Source: DATMNI01 sp035570275 (GTDB lineage: Bacteria; Acidobacteriota; Terriglobia; Bryobacterales; Bryobacteraceae). Taken from it: a DNA stretch of 8,091 nucleotides. How positions within the stretch are numbered: the stretch's first letter is position 1; the number at the start of each line of letters is the position of its first letter. The translations under genes were made by a program, and so were the position numbers. Shown in pieces: positions 1-7,099 of the stretch. The notes beneath the pieces were generated by a model. It ran no database searches, had not been told where the DNA came from, and was given only the letters and a program-made list of their open reading frames with translations. Where the stretch lies: contig DATMNI010000239.1 in assembly GCA_035570275.1 (NCBI GenBank), positions 1-8,091 on the forward strand. Reading direction: 5' to 3'.

Positions 1-145
1 TGCGGCGGCGGCGCTGGTGGCGGCGGGCAGGGTGGCGACGTTTTTGGAAGGGATGGCGGTGGCGGTGGTCTCGATCGATAGCGGCGCGGCGCAGGGGAAG
101 GTGGAGGCGCTGGCGAGGTTTATGGCGCATCGGGTGCAGCCGTAG
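1..145 (+). CDS. trpD: Anthranilate phosphoribosyltransferase, C-terminal end (partial)
   Basis: This is the last 47 codons of a gene entering from the left edge; the frame starts at base 2 and ends in TAG at 143-145. The fragment contains AAAALVAAGRVATFLEG followed by AIDSG-like SIDSGAAQGKVEALARF, which matches the usual end of TrpD (alanine-rich helix, then K/R-x-x-x-L-x-EG, then IDSGxAxxKLExL). The enzyme transfers the phosphoribosyl group of PRPP to anthranilate, the second step of tryptophan synthesis, in the cytoplasm. The catalytic anthranilate- and PRPP-binding residues lie upstream of the window and cannot be checked. The gene runs towards the STAND gene and is separated from it by a palindrome-rich 164-bp spacer. 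The assignment comes from recalled family similarity of the tail only; another member of the nucleoside phosphorylase/TrpD fold is the main alternative. Confidence 0.72.
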   Translation, partial: AAAALVAAGRVATFLEGMAVAVVSIDSGAAQGKVEALARFMAHRVQP

Positions 146-148
146 GGG

Positions 149-179
149 CGGCTTCCCAGGTGGCTAACCAGGGAAGCCG
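149..179 (+). terminator. Strong hairpin directly after trpD, possible terminator
   Basis: Three bases after the trpD stop lies a hairpin with a 9-bp arm (CGGCTTCCC pairing with GGGAAGCCG), an A-A mismatch, three more pairs (GGT/ACC) and a 5-nt loop (GGCTA). Its position suggests it ends the trpD transcript. No T-run follows, so it is not a classic intrinsic terminator on the plus strand. It could instead protect the 3' end or mark a processing site. The same hairpin forms in RNA from the other strand, so it could also act on read-through from the convergent STAND gene. Confidence 0.45.
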
Positions 180-249
180 GCCAAAGTTTGGTCGATTTCG
201 GACTGAAATAAAGGATTTAGCTGGCAATCCTGGCCAAACTTTGGCCAGG
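179..249. repeat. Inverted repeat pair with a 21-bp palindrome
   Basis: GGCCAAAGTTTGG at 179-191 is the exact reverse complement of CCAAACTTTGGCC at 234-246, so a 13-bp stem could enclose a loop of about 42 nt. The right copy is itself the core of a perfect palindrome at 229-249 (arms CCTGGCCAAA and TTTGGCCAGG around one central C). The left copy is nearly self-palindromic. The element sits between the convergent ends of trpD and the STAND gene, where a bidirectional terminator would be expected. A protein-binding site or a tiny mobile element with 15-bp ends is also possible. The pairing is seen directly; the role is inferred. Confidence 0.6.
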
Positions 250-309
250 TTATGAAGTAGGCGGTTCGGCGGGGCAGGCGGAGGCAGAAGCGACCGGGGG
301 TGGCGAGGA

Positions 310-3300
310 TCAATCCGGCTTGCGATTCTTGGCTTCCTTCTCGGTGCGTAGTTTCTCGATGGCGGCGGCAACCTCGTCCTCGCACGGGAACTTCTCATCC
401 TTGGCCGGGTCGTAGGGAGGCAGGTTGGGAATCTCCACACCGAGTTTCTGCAGCAGGGCGCGGGCTTTGTTCAGTGCGTAACGGTGGACATAAGGCTCGC
501 CATCAGCCCAAGCCCACGTGTAGGCTGCGAGGGCGTGCTTGGTCGCCTGCTCGCGGTCGCCGATGGCTAGCCACAGGTCCGCGAGAGCGCGGTGCGGAGG
601 CCGCCTTGCGCTGGCGAGTTGCTCGGCCTCGCGGCGCGGATCAGAGAGTTGACCAAGCTGGAATCTGGCGAGGGCGAGTCGGGTCTCTGCATGCGCATCG
701 GTCTGTCCGACGGCGCGTGCGATACTCACGGCCTCGTGAAGGCTCTCGGTGGCGAGCGCCCACTCGCCTCGCTCCAGGTTCCATTCCCCACGCAGACTGT
801 GGAGAAGGCGGACGGTGCGGCGGTTCTTACCAGCCATGGCCAGTTGTTCGGCGTGGGGGAGGTGCTCTTCCCTCAAATCGCCCTGCCAGAAGCGGAACTG
901 AGCGTATTCGTATTCTGTCTCGCCGGGACGGTAGATGGCGCGAGCCCAATTGCGGCCCATTGGGTCGAGGAGATCCCAGATGGCTTTGGCGTCCGACCAT
1001 TGGCCGATTCTGGCGAGATGTCTAAAGAGGTGCATCCGGGCGAGGAAGATTGGTTCCTCGTCTTGGTTCAGAGTTGCGAGGTTGAGGCACGATAGGAAGC
1101 AGCGGCCTTCTTGTGCCAAGCGGTTCTGCGCGCTGAGCGTGATGGAGATGTTGCTCAACCGGGTGCGCACTTCGCGCCAGTTCTGACTTCGTAAGTAAAC
1201 CGCGATGGAGGCACCGTAGGCAGCCAAAGATTGTTTTAGCTCGTCGACTCTATGCAGAGCAATGGCGGCATCGTTTGCTAGGTACGACCCGCCGCTTTCG
1301 TCGACATCCTTGGGCAGGACAGCCCAGCCCCCAGGGAAGTAGGGCCGGAGCAGAGACAAGACCTCCGCGTTGGCCTCCAGATTGAAAAGGAGGGCATAAG
1401 ATAAATCGCCCCGGTAGGCATCAAAGGCCTGCTGGTAACGGCCCATCTTGAGCAGGGTGCGGACGATAAGGAGGCCGTCGCGGATGTCCTCGAGAGTCTC
1501 CGCCTCCTTGTAAGGACTGTGGGGCAGCGCAGAGAAATGATCCACGACACGCTGGCCGAAGCCGTCCCTTTCCTCCGGCCGGATCCCGCCGGCTGCGATG
1601 CCGCGGACGACGGGGTGCAAGTCATACCGCTTAGTTTGACTATCGTATTGCAACAGGCCCCGGCGCTCCAGATCCCAGACCGTTGTTGTCAGTTCTCGTC
1701 GCGCGGCGAGGAATTCCGGCGATCGAAGCCGAGCTGCAACGGCTTGTTCGTATTCCTTTCGGCGCTGGAGGGCTGCCTGATACTCCTGCTGTGCCTGTTT
1801 CTTGCTGGCACCGGACATTCGTGCACTCCGCGGCCAGTTCTTCAGATCACGGGGTTCCTCCACTTCCTCCGGTTCGGGTGGAAGGTGGGGATTGAGGGCT
1901 GTCAGCGTAGGGTAATCCACGGCCTCGGACAAGAGCGCCAGGATGGAGAGGAGCTGGCGGCTTTTCTCCGGAAGTGCGTCAAAGGCAGCCTTGAGAATGT
2001 GATTGCGCTTCTGGACGAGGTCGAGGTCAGCGAGATTGAGCCGGCCGCCGCCCTCCGGATCGGCTGCCCAGACATCGAAGTTTCCCCTGGCGGGGAGGTA
2101 GCCGTTGATGAGGCCGCCGAGGACGCCGGTGACGAGGGGGTGGCAATCGCATTGGCTCTTGAGGTAATTCTGGATCGCCTGCGAGGCACCAGTCACACCG
2201 CAGGAGCGGAGGAGTGGCTCGGCATCCGCCGGACGAAGGCCGGGGAGGGCCACACGCAGAACGCCAGGGATGGCTTGGCTCGCCGTGTTGAGCAGCACGC
2301 GGGGAACCAGCCGGGAGGTGATGAGCAGTTTGGACGGGGTGGCGGCCGCCAGGGCGCGGAGCAGGTCATCGTCTTCGGGACGGATGGCGGCGCAGGGGTC
2401 GCGCTGGGCGATCTGGTCTGTGGGTTGGTTCGCATCCTCATCGGGAACCTCGGCGGCGTCGAAGCGATGATAGGCCACGAGCACACGCTCCAGGCCATCC
2501 AGAACGAGCAGCCAGGGGCGATCCTGAAGCTGATGGCGCAGCCGCTCGCCCAATTCGGGAGTCTTCAGTTTCTTGAAATTATCGAACGGCTCGCGGGTGA
2601 TGTAGGCGAGGGCGCGCCGGCAGAAGTCGGCCATGAGGGCGCCGCGCTCGTAGAAGGAATACCAGAAGATCCCCGCCCAGTCCTTACGGACTTCGGTGGC
2701 GTGTTTGGTGGTCCACTCCCAGGTGAGCATGCTCTTGCCCGAGCCGCCAATGGCGTCGAACAGAAGAACAGGGTGGGCGTCGGCAGGCACGGCCCAGTCA
2801 CTTAGAACGTCGAGTTGCGCCTGGCGGCCTACAAACTGGTGGGAGCCGATGTAGGGCGGTTCGGCGTAGAAGGCTGGACGCGCGGGGATGGGGTCAGGGT
2901 CGGTGGGGCTGATGGGTGGCGGCGGGGGAGTGGGTGCGTCCTGTTCATCGAGATAACGGCGGAGGCCAGCGATGGCGTGGATGGTTTTTTCGGTGAAGTC
3001 CTCCAGACTGTCGAATGTGGCATAGACGCGATCTGGCGAACCTGGCTTCATCTCCTTTGCCCGCTCGCGAAACGCCTTCAGCTTCTTTCTCTTGGTGGCG
3101 TTGGTTTCAACATCCGCTTCTATCACCGGGTGTTTTTCCCCCATGATGAAGAGCAGGATCGGCCGTTCTAGGCGCTGGGCCTCGTTGAATTCGAGTTCCG
3201 TGATGGAGATGGAGTGCTTCCGAGGATTGCGTTTCGGGTCGACCGGCGTCTGCCCGTATTTGCGGCTAATCACTCCGATGTAGGCCGACGCGTCCTGGAC

Positions 3301-3489
3301 CATCTGGAGAGAGGAATCGATCACATCGACATCTGGTTTTGCCGAGTCGTTTTCCATGGCGACATCGGTTAGCCCCTGGCCTTTGATGGCTTTGATTAGA
3401 GCCACCCGGTGTTCCTTCAGGTCCGTGAAGGTGCTGGAGACCATCACGCCGTGGTATAGGCGTGGGGCAGGATTCTTGTCGTTCGGCAT
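310..3489 (-). CDS. DUF4062-STAND (NB-ARC-like) NTPase with TPR-like C-terminus
   Basis: The protein has 1059 residues and starts at an ATG. Residues about 11-115 match DUF4062, a TIR-like domain: MVSSTFTDLKEHR near 16-28, AYIGVISRKYGQ at 69-80 and SITELEFNEA at 95-104. A proline-rich linker follows (185-205). The NTPase begins at FVGR (219-222) and has a P-loop GGSGKS (K252), a Walker B strand LLVLDGLE (D331), a sensor-like LLITSR (T391-R393), an HPL motif near 450 (the GLPL position) and a winged-helix LHPVVR at 624-629 (the MHD position). A charged, coil-like insert spans about 535-600. Residues about 670-1015 form TPR-like helical pairs ending in ADGEPYVHRYALNKARALL. No signal peptide or membrane segment is visible. 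The architecture is known from STAND switch proteins, in which repeats sense a ligand, ATP drives oligomerisation and the N-terminal domain acts as effector. A role in anti-phage or cell-death signalling is inference. There is no clear Shine-Dalgarno sequence; TTGACT on the minus strand (3570-3575) is the only -35-like element seen. Confidence 0.9.
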   Translation of the reverse strand: MPNDKNPAPRLYHGVMVSSTFTDLKEHRVALIKAIKGQGLTDVAMENDSAKPDVDVIDSSLQMVQDASAYIGVISRKYGQTPVDPKRNPRKHSISITELEFNEAQRLERPILLFIMGEKHPVIEADVETNATKRKKLKAFRERAKEMKPGSPDRVYATFDSLEDFTEKTIHAIAGLRRYLDEQDAPTPPPPPISPTDPDPIPARPAFYAEPPYIGSHQFVGRQAQLDVLSDWAVPADAHPVLLFDAIGGSGKSMLTWEWTTKHATEVRKDWAGIFWYSFYERGALMADFCRRALAYITREPFDNFKKLKTPELGERLRHQLQDRPWLLVLDGLERVLVAYHRFDAAEVPDEDANQPTDQIAQRDPCAAIRPEDDDLLRALAAATPSKLLITSRLVPRVLLNTASQAIPGVLRVALPGLRPADAEPLLRSCGVTGASQAIQNYLKSQCDCHPLVTGVLGGLINGYLPARGNFDVWAADPEGGGRLNLADLDLVQKRNHILKAAFDALPEKSRQLLSILALLSEAVDYPTLTALNPHLPPEPEEVEEPRDLKNWPRSARMSGASKKQAQQEYQAALQRRKEYEQAVAARLRSPEFLAARRELTTTVWDLERRGLLQYDSQTKRYDLHPVVRGIAAGGIRPEERDGFGQRVVDHFSALPHSPYKEAETLEDIRDGLLIVRTLLKMGRYQQAFDAYRGDLSYALLFNLEANAEVLSLLRPYFPGGWAVLPKDVDESGGSYLANDAAIALHRVDELKQSLAAYGASIAVYLRSQNWREVRTRLSNISITLSAQNRLAQEGRCFLSCLNLATLNQDEEPIFLARMHLFRHLARIGQWSDAKAIWDLLDPMGRNWARAIYRPGETEYEYAQFRFWQGDLREEHLPHAEQLAMAGKNRRTVRLLHSLRGEWNLERGEWALATESLHEAVSIARAVGQTDAHAETRLALARFQLGQLSDPRREAEQLASARRPPHRALADLWLAIGDREQATKHALAAYTWAWADGEPYVHRYALNKARALLQKLGVEIPNLPPYDPAKDEKFPCEDEVAAAIEKLRTEKEAKNRKPD

Positions 3490-3734
3490 TCTGGCAGTAG
3501 TCGGTCTGACAAAAGTTACTCAGATGAAATTCGCACTCCCCGACCGCGACGATTCAAGATATCACAGGCAGTCAAGTGTACAGAGTTTTGCTAACCAAGA
3601 AACTACTCTCTGGTCTCGGCTGCGAGAGGCCCGTGAGAATGGCGGCGGACAGCGGGCTTGCGCTTCGTCCTCCGGCCAGGCGGATTGCTAATCCGCCGCA
3701 GGTTACGAACCTGCCCCACAGAGCGCGGGGGGAA
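3490..3734. other. Spacer upstream of the STAND gene (245 bp)
   Basis: No credible gene is visible here. The STAND-proximal part is less GC-rich and should hold that gene's promoter, but no convincing pair of -35 and -10 boxes could be fixed. On the minus strand TTGACT (3570-3575) resembles a -35 box, yet nothing like TATAAT lies at the proper spacing. The far end, next to the esterase stop codon, carries a REP-like double hairpin listed separately. Confidence 0.5.
3679..3714. repeat. REP-like tandem double hairpin
   Basis: Two perfect hairpins lie back to back with no gap. The first is GGCGGATT-GCT-AATCCGCC (3679-3697), the second GCAGGTT-ACG-AACCTGC (3698-3714); both have 3-nt loops. The pair lies about 20 bp beyond the esterase stop codon, so it would fold at the 3' end of that mRNA and could stabilise or terminate it. 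From memory, similar tandem hairpins with this composition recur between genes in Solibacter-like genomes, which would make it one copy of a dispersed repeat. That cannot be tested within this window, where only one copy is present. Confidence 0.7.
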
Positions 3735-4982
3735 CTACCAGGCCTCGCGGTTCAGAGTCATCACCCGGAAGAACGGCTTCTCCTTCTCCGCCGGATCCAT
3801 CTGAAACTCCTGGCTGGTCTTTTTCGGGTCGTAGTCCCGCCACAGCCACGCCAGCGACTCCGGCAGGTCCAGCGCGGCCTGCGCGCCCCCGTGCGCCGCC
3901 GTGCCGAAGCGGAAATGGAAATCGTACTCCGTAAACTTGAGCGAGTTCGCCATCTGGATGTTCTGCATTGGCCACGAACCGTGATTGTTCTCCAGATCGT
4001 CGGCGCCATCGCTCATCCACACCCGGATGTTGCGCTTCGGCTCTTTGCGCACCTTGAAGGGGTAGACGTTGCCGCCCTCCAGTTTCTCCTGCGGCCGCCA
4101 CTGGATGGACGTGAAACTGCCCACCGCGGAATACACGCGGCTGAACTTGTCGGGCATCAGCCAGGCCACGTTGAAGGCGCAGATTCCTCCCGACGATTCT
4201 CCGCCGATGGCCCGGCTGTAGCCGTCCGGCCGCAGCTTGTACATCTTCTCCACCTCCGGCAGCACCTCCTCCATCAGGAAGCGCGGGTACCGGTCGCTGA
4301 CGGTGTCGTATTCGATGGAGCGCATGGCGCGGCCATCGGCCGACTGACCCGGCGAGATCAACACGTACACCATCGGCGGCAGCAGTTTCTGGTGGACCAG
4401 GTTTTCGGTGACGGTGAACAGCCGGGAACGCGAGAAATCGCCGACCAGGCCCTGGCCGTCCTGCCAAACCATCAGCGGCGAGGGCACGGCAGGATCGACA
4501 CCCGGCGACGCGTATACCCAGTAGTCCGACTTCATACCATCGTAGAGGCGGCTGACAATCGTCAACTTCTCGGTAACCTTGCCGTGCCTCACGGCGGGCT
4601 TGGGGTAGGAATCGGGATTGTAGCCGACGGCGTCGCCGCGCGCGCCCAACGGCTTTCCGGCGGCGTAACACTGATACGAATGGGTGACACCGGTGCGCAT
4701 CTTTTTGAGCAGCATCCACAGCGCCGACCCTGGGATCTGGGTCATGGGAACGGCGGGTTGCTGGTCGATGGAGATGGAAACCGGTGAGGGCGCATCGGCG
4801 ACGAAAAGAAAGTCCTGACCCCAGACAGCGGTGCCCCCGCGGGCCGACAGCGTCTTCGTGATGCGGTCCTGCAAGCCGGGCGCGGCCGCACCCTGGCGCG
4901 CGGTTTCGATCAGTTCTTCCATGGGAGGCGTCTGCGCAAAGAACGCGGACGAGGCGGCCAGAAACAAAGCGAGTTTCTTCAT
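3735..4982 (-). CDS. Secreted Fes/esterase-D-type serine esterase
   Basis: The product is 415 residues from the ATG at 4982 (MKKLALFLAASSAFFAQ), a standard Sec signal peptide probably cut near residues 14-16; longer readings need a TTG start and would bury this signal. Residues about 50-115 look like the small beta-sandwich that precedes the catalytic domain in enterochelin esterase-like proteins. The esterase domain starts near 135. The proposed triad is S263 in GESSG (261-265), D325 in WMSDGADD, and H364 in GTAAHGG. Such enzymes hydrolyse ester bonds of siderophores, feruloylated polysaccharides or other extracellular esters; the substrate cannot be told here, and no siderophore genes are adjacent. 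A TATACT box lies on the minus strand at 4993-4998, only about 10 bases before the ATG, with no clear Shine-Dalgarno sequence, so a very short leader is possible. It appears to be a single-gene unit. Confidence 0.88.
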   Translation of the reverse strand: MKKLALFLAASSAFFAQTPPMEELIETARQGAAAPGLQDRITKTLSARGGTAVWGQDFLFVADAPSPVSISIDQQPAVPMTQIPGSALWMLLKKMRTGVTHSYQCYAAGKPLGARGDAVGYNPDSYPKPAVRHGKVTEKLTIVSRLYDGMKSDYWVYASPGVDPAVPSPLMVWQDGQGLVGDFSRSRLFTVTENLVHQKLLPPMVYVLISPGQSADGRAMRSIEYDTVSDRYPRFLMEEVLPEVEKMYKLRPDGYSRAIGGESSGGICAFNVAWLMPDKFSRVYSAVGSFTSIQWRPQEKLEGGNVYPFKVRKEPKRNIRVWMSDGADDLENNHGSWPMQNIQMANSLKFTEYDFHFRFGTAAHGGAQAALDLPESLAWLWRDYDPKKTSQEFQMDPAEKEKPFFRVMTLNREAW

Positions 4983-5057
4983 GGTTGGGATCAGTATACA
5001 CCCCGCACGCAACGCAGTCGGACAAGAAAGCCGGCTCGAGCAAACCGTGACTTCGGT

Positions 5058-5125
5058 GCTGCCTGGGGACAGAATACGGGTCCTGGCTGGTCCCCCACGC
5101 CGTGTTCCGTGGAACCGAGGGCAGC
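5058..5125. repeat. Hairpin-rich block in the esterase upstream spacer
   Basis: An outer inverted pair GCTGCC (5058-5063) and GGCAGC (5120-5125) encloses a second pair GGGGAC (5065-5070) and GTCCCC (5090-5095), followed by a small palindrome GTTCC-GT-GGAAC (5103-5114). The nesting suggests a folded unit, perhaps a remnant of a small repeat, lying upstream of the esterase promoter and about 60 bp beyond the end of the hydrolase gene. The arms are only 5-6 bp, so chance is a real alternative. The rest of the 4983-5186 spacer shows no gene and no T-run terminator. Confidence 0.35.
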
Positions 5126-5186
5126 GTCGCCAAACACTACGGCGTTAGTCGCGGGTTAACTTTGAGAATTCGCGGCAGGTGGGGTG

Positions 5187-6497
5187 CTACGGAAGGTTGT
5201 CAAGAAAGGCGTTCATCTCGCGCAGCACATCCGCCTCATTGGAAAGGAATACGTAGTGATTCGCGTGCGGCAGTCTAACGACCCGCGCGGATGGCACGCC
5301 GCTTTCAAAGGCCTTCGCCTGTGCGCCAGTGGTGGCCTCGTCCTGTGCCTCGGCCGCCGCACGCGCTGAGTCATCCTTAAAGGGCTGCCCGGTTGCGTGG
5401 GGCACCGCATAAATGGCGAGAACCGGAACCCGGATATCCGTATACTTCTGCATGCCTGTCATGATCGCCCGGGTAATCGGAGCAACCTGAGCCGGCGCCG
5501 GCTGCGCGGAGCGAGCCCCCGGCAGGTTCTTCTGCATCTCTTTCAAGTCGCGTTCAAACGCCGGCAGGGTGGTGGCGAGAAGCTCCTCAATCAAAGTTCC
5601 TGGATCTTGCGGGCGATTACCGGGCTGCAACTGCTCCAGCTTCTTTTGCAGGTCGGCCAGGTCGATTCCCAAGTCACCGCGCGAGCGGTCGTAGTACGCG
5701 TATGAATATCCGGCATCGAGATAGATCAGTCCTGCGACCCTCTGGCGATGCCGCGATCCCACAGAGCTCAACTCTTCGCCGCCGAGCGAGTGTCCGGCCA
5801 GCACCGGCCGGTTTAACTGGAGCGCATCGAGGACGGCGAGAACATCGTCGCCGAGACGATCGGCCGAATAGGTTGTCGCCGCGGGCGAAGGAGCACTGGA
5901 AGCGCCAAATCCGCGCCGTGTGATGCCGTATACATGGTACGCCGGCGTCAGTTTGGGCGCGAATTTATCGAATATGTGAGCCGTGTTTCCCAGACCTGCC
6001 AGCAGAACCAGCGGGCGTCCGGCGCCACCCCAGTCGAGCACCTCCAGGTTGACTGGTTTATCCGCTGTGTTGTCCACGGTCACGAACTGCATGGTATGTG
6101 ACGACGGGTCCTTCCATGCCGTTTTCGGGGTGGCGCGCCGGAACTCAAGCGGTAACGCCCGGCCTTGTGACCAGGCGCCTTCGAGGGACGCGCCATCTGC
6201 ACTGAGCTTTCCCTCATAGCTTCCCTGTAGCGCCGCGATTGCAAATTTCAGGTTCGAGCCCTGTAGACTGATCGAGTCGATGGGGGTGCGCGCGCCCCAG
6301 TCCGGACTTTGGTCGATGCTGCTGAAAGTGGCGTTCCACTTTCCGTCGGCAGATTTGTCAATTGCAAGGATGAGGCGAAGCTCCTGAGGGCCCGCTTTGA
6401 GCGTGCCTTGCCAGTCGCCGGCGATGTCCTGAGCCGGGAGAGTTGTCGCGAACAGCATCGCGAGCGCACCAACCCATATCGCGTTCCTTCTCATCAT
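5187..6497 (-). CDS. Exported alpha/beta hydrolase with N-terminal beta domain
   Basis: The protein is 436 residues. MMRRNAIWVGALAMLFATTLPAQ is a signal peptide, probably cut after A22. Residues about 24-120 form an all-beta module (IAGDWQGTL, LRLILAIDK, GSYEGKLSADGASLEGAW) often placed before hydrolase domains in Acidobacteriota and Bacteroidota. The alpha/beta hydrolase fold begins near 150: an oxyanion-loop segment LLAGLGN (165-171), RRGFGAS, and nucleophile S237 in GHSLGG. The catalytic histidine is probably H414 in PHANHYVF. The usual acid after strand 7 is absent, since VLAIYAVPH (359-367) replaces the common GxxD pattern; D261 in LIYLDAGY may serve instead. The substrate is unknown; an ester, lactone or peptide bond is possible. 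Its start overlaps the stop of the membrane protein gene by 4 bp (ATGA), and a GGAGAGG ribosome site lies at 6506-6512, so the two are probably translationally coupled. Confidence 0.88.
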   Translation of the reverse strand: MMRRNAIWVGALAMLFATTLPAQDIAGDWQGTLKAGPQELRLILAIDKSADGKWNATFSSIDQSPDWGARTPIDSISLQGSNLKFAIAALQGSYEGKLSADGASLEGAWSQGRALPLEFRRATPKTAWKDPSSHTMQFVTVDNTADKPVNLEVLDWGGAGRPLVLLAGLGNTAHIFDKFAPKLTPAYHVYGITRRGFGASSAPSPAATTYSADRLGDDVLAVLDALQLNRPVLAGHSLGGEELSSVGSRHRQRVAGLIYLDAGYSYAYYDRSRGDLGIDLADLQKKLEQLQPGNRPQDPGTLIEELLATTLPAFERDLKEMQKNLPGARSAQPAPAQVAPITRAIMTGMQKYTDIRVPVLAIYAVPHATGQPFKDDSARAAAEAQDEATTGAQAKAFESGVPSARVVRLPHANHYVFLSNEADVLREMNAFLDNLP

Positions 6498-7099
6498 CTG
6501 TTCGCCCTCTCCATATCGTTTAATTCATCGATCTCCCGCTGGAGTTCCCGCTGCTGCCTCATCCTGATGACGAATACGGCCGCTACCCAGATGACCAGCA
6601 GAGCCAGGAAGGGACTCATATTGAGGAGCGCTCCCTTGAGGAGCAGTCCCCGATTCCTGATCCCCAGATTCGTGATGAGCGTCACTAAGATGGCGATGGC
6701 GAAAACCATCGGCCCGAACTGCCACAGCATGAATCGGCCAAAAAGGAAACGCCGCCGCTCGACCTCCCGCCGGTAAGACTCGAGACCGGTACTCAAGGCC
6801 GCGTCTCCCGGAAGCGTCGTCGGCCACATTCCGCGATGAAGGAAATACTGCCCAGTCAGGCTCCAGGCAATGGCGAACCCGAGCAGCGCTCGCGGCATCG
6901 GATCGGGGAACCGTATGCCGAAGCCGCAGATGACGACGACAATCAGCGGCCCGGAGATGCTCTTGATGAGATCCCAGCGCGTCTTTGCGTGCAGTTCCTG
7001 TGTCTTCTGTCGAATCTTTTCCAATGTCATGATGGATGGCTCCGTTGGCTGGTTTTGCCAGATTGTTCTTGGGTCGTTCCCGGAGGATTCATTCCGCAT
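6494..7099 (-). CDS. Four-helix membrane protein in ECF sigma operon
   Basis: The product is 201 residues with four likely membrane helices at about 46-62, 70-88, 125-145 and 161-179. A polar N-terminal tail (1-45, with LEKIRQKTQELHAKTRWDL) and a highly charged C-terminal tail (RMRQQRELQREIDELNDMERA) probably both face the cytoplasm. The ATG lies inside the end of the sigma gene, with an 11-bp overlap, and has a strong ribosome site. Position and topology suggest a membrane partner of the sigma factor, possibly an unconventional anti-sigma factor or signal transducer. There is no zinc-binding HxxxCxxC anti-sigma motif; the only cysteine is C58, within helix 1. I know this kind of protein as a companion of ECF sigma genes in Acidobacteriota, but no function has been fixed to my knowledge. 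The regulatory role is inference. Confidence 0.85.
   Translation of the reverse strand: MRNESSGNDPRTIWQNQPTEPSIMTLEKIRQKTQELHAKTRWDLIKSISGPLIVVVICGFGIRFPDPMPRALLGFAIAWSLTGQYFLHRGMWPTTLPGDAALSTGLESYRREVERRRFLFGRFMLWQFGPMVFAIAILVTLITNLGIRNRGLLLKGALLNMSPFLALLVIWVAAVFVIRMRQQRELQREIDELNDMERANR

Noticed and set aside
300..1025. A 241-codon plus-strand frame with many Arg and Trp residues.
   Set aside because: It is antisense to the C-terminal repeats of the STAND gene and has the skewed composition of a non-coding frame.
1519..2805. A 428-codon open frame on the plus strand.
   Set aside because: It lies wholly antisense to the STAND gene, whose minus-strand translation carries clear domain motifs. 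The plus-strand product has no recognisable motifs; long antisense frames are expected in GC-rich genes.
3490..3734. A possible small partner gene or toxin-antitoxin gene beside the STAND gene.
   Set aside because: No frame here has a plausible start, ribosome site and protein-like composition.
3576..4787. A 403-codon plus-strand frame.
   Set aside because: It is antisense to the esterase, rich in Arg and His, and lacks any domain signature.
4983..5012. A ten-residue N-terminal extension of the esterase.
   Set aside because: It needs a TTG start and would hide a standard signal peptide that begins at the ATG at 4982.
3703..5133. A 476-codon minus-strand frame over the esterase.
   Set aside because: It is a shifted frame of the esterase gene, Arg/Pro/Gly-rich and without the signal peptide or the catalytic motifs that the other frame shows.
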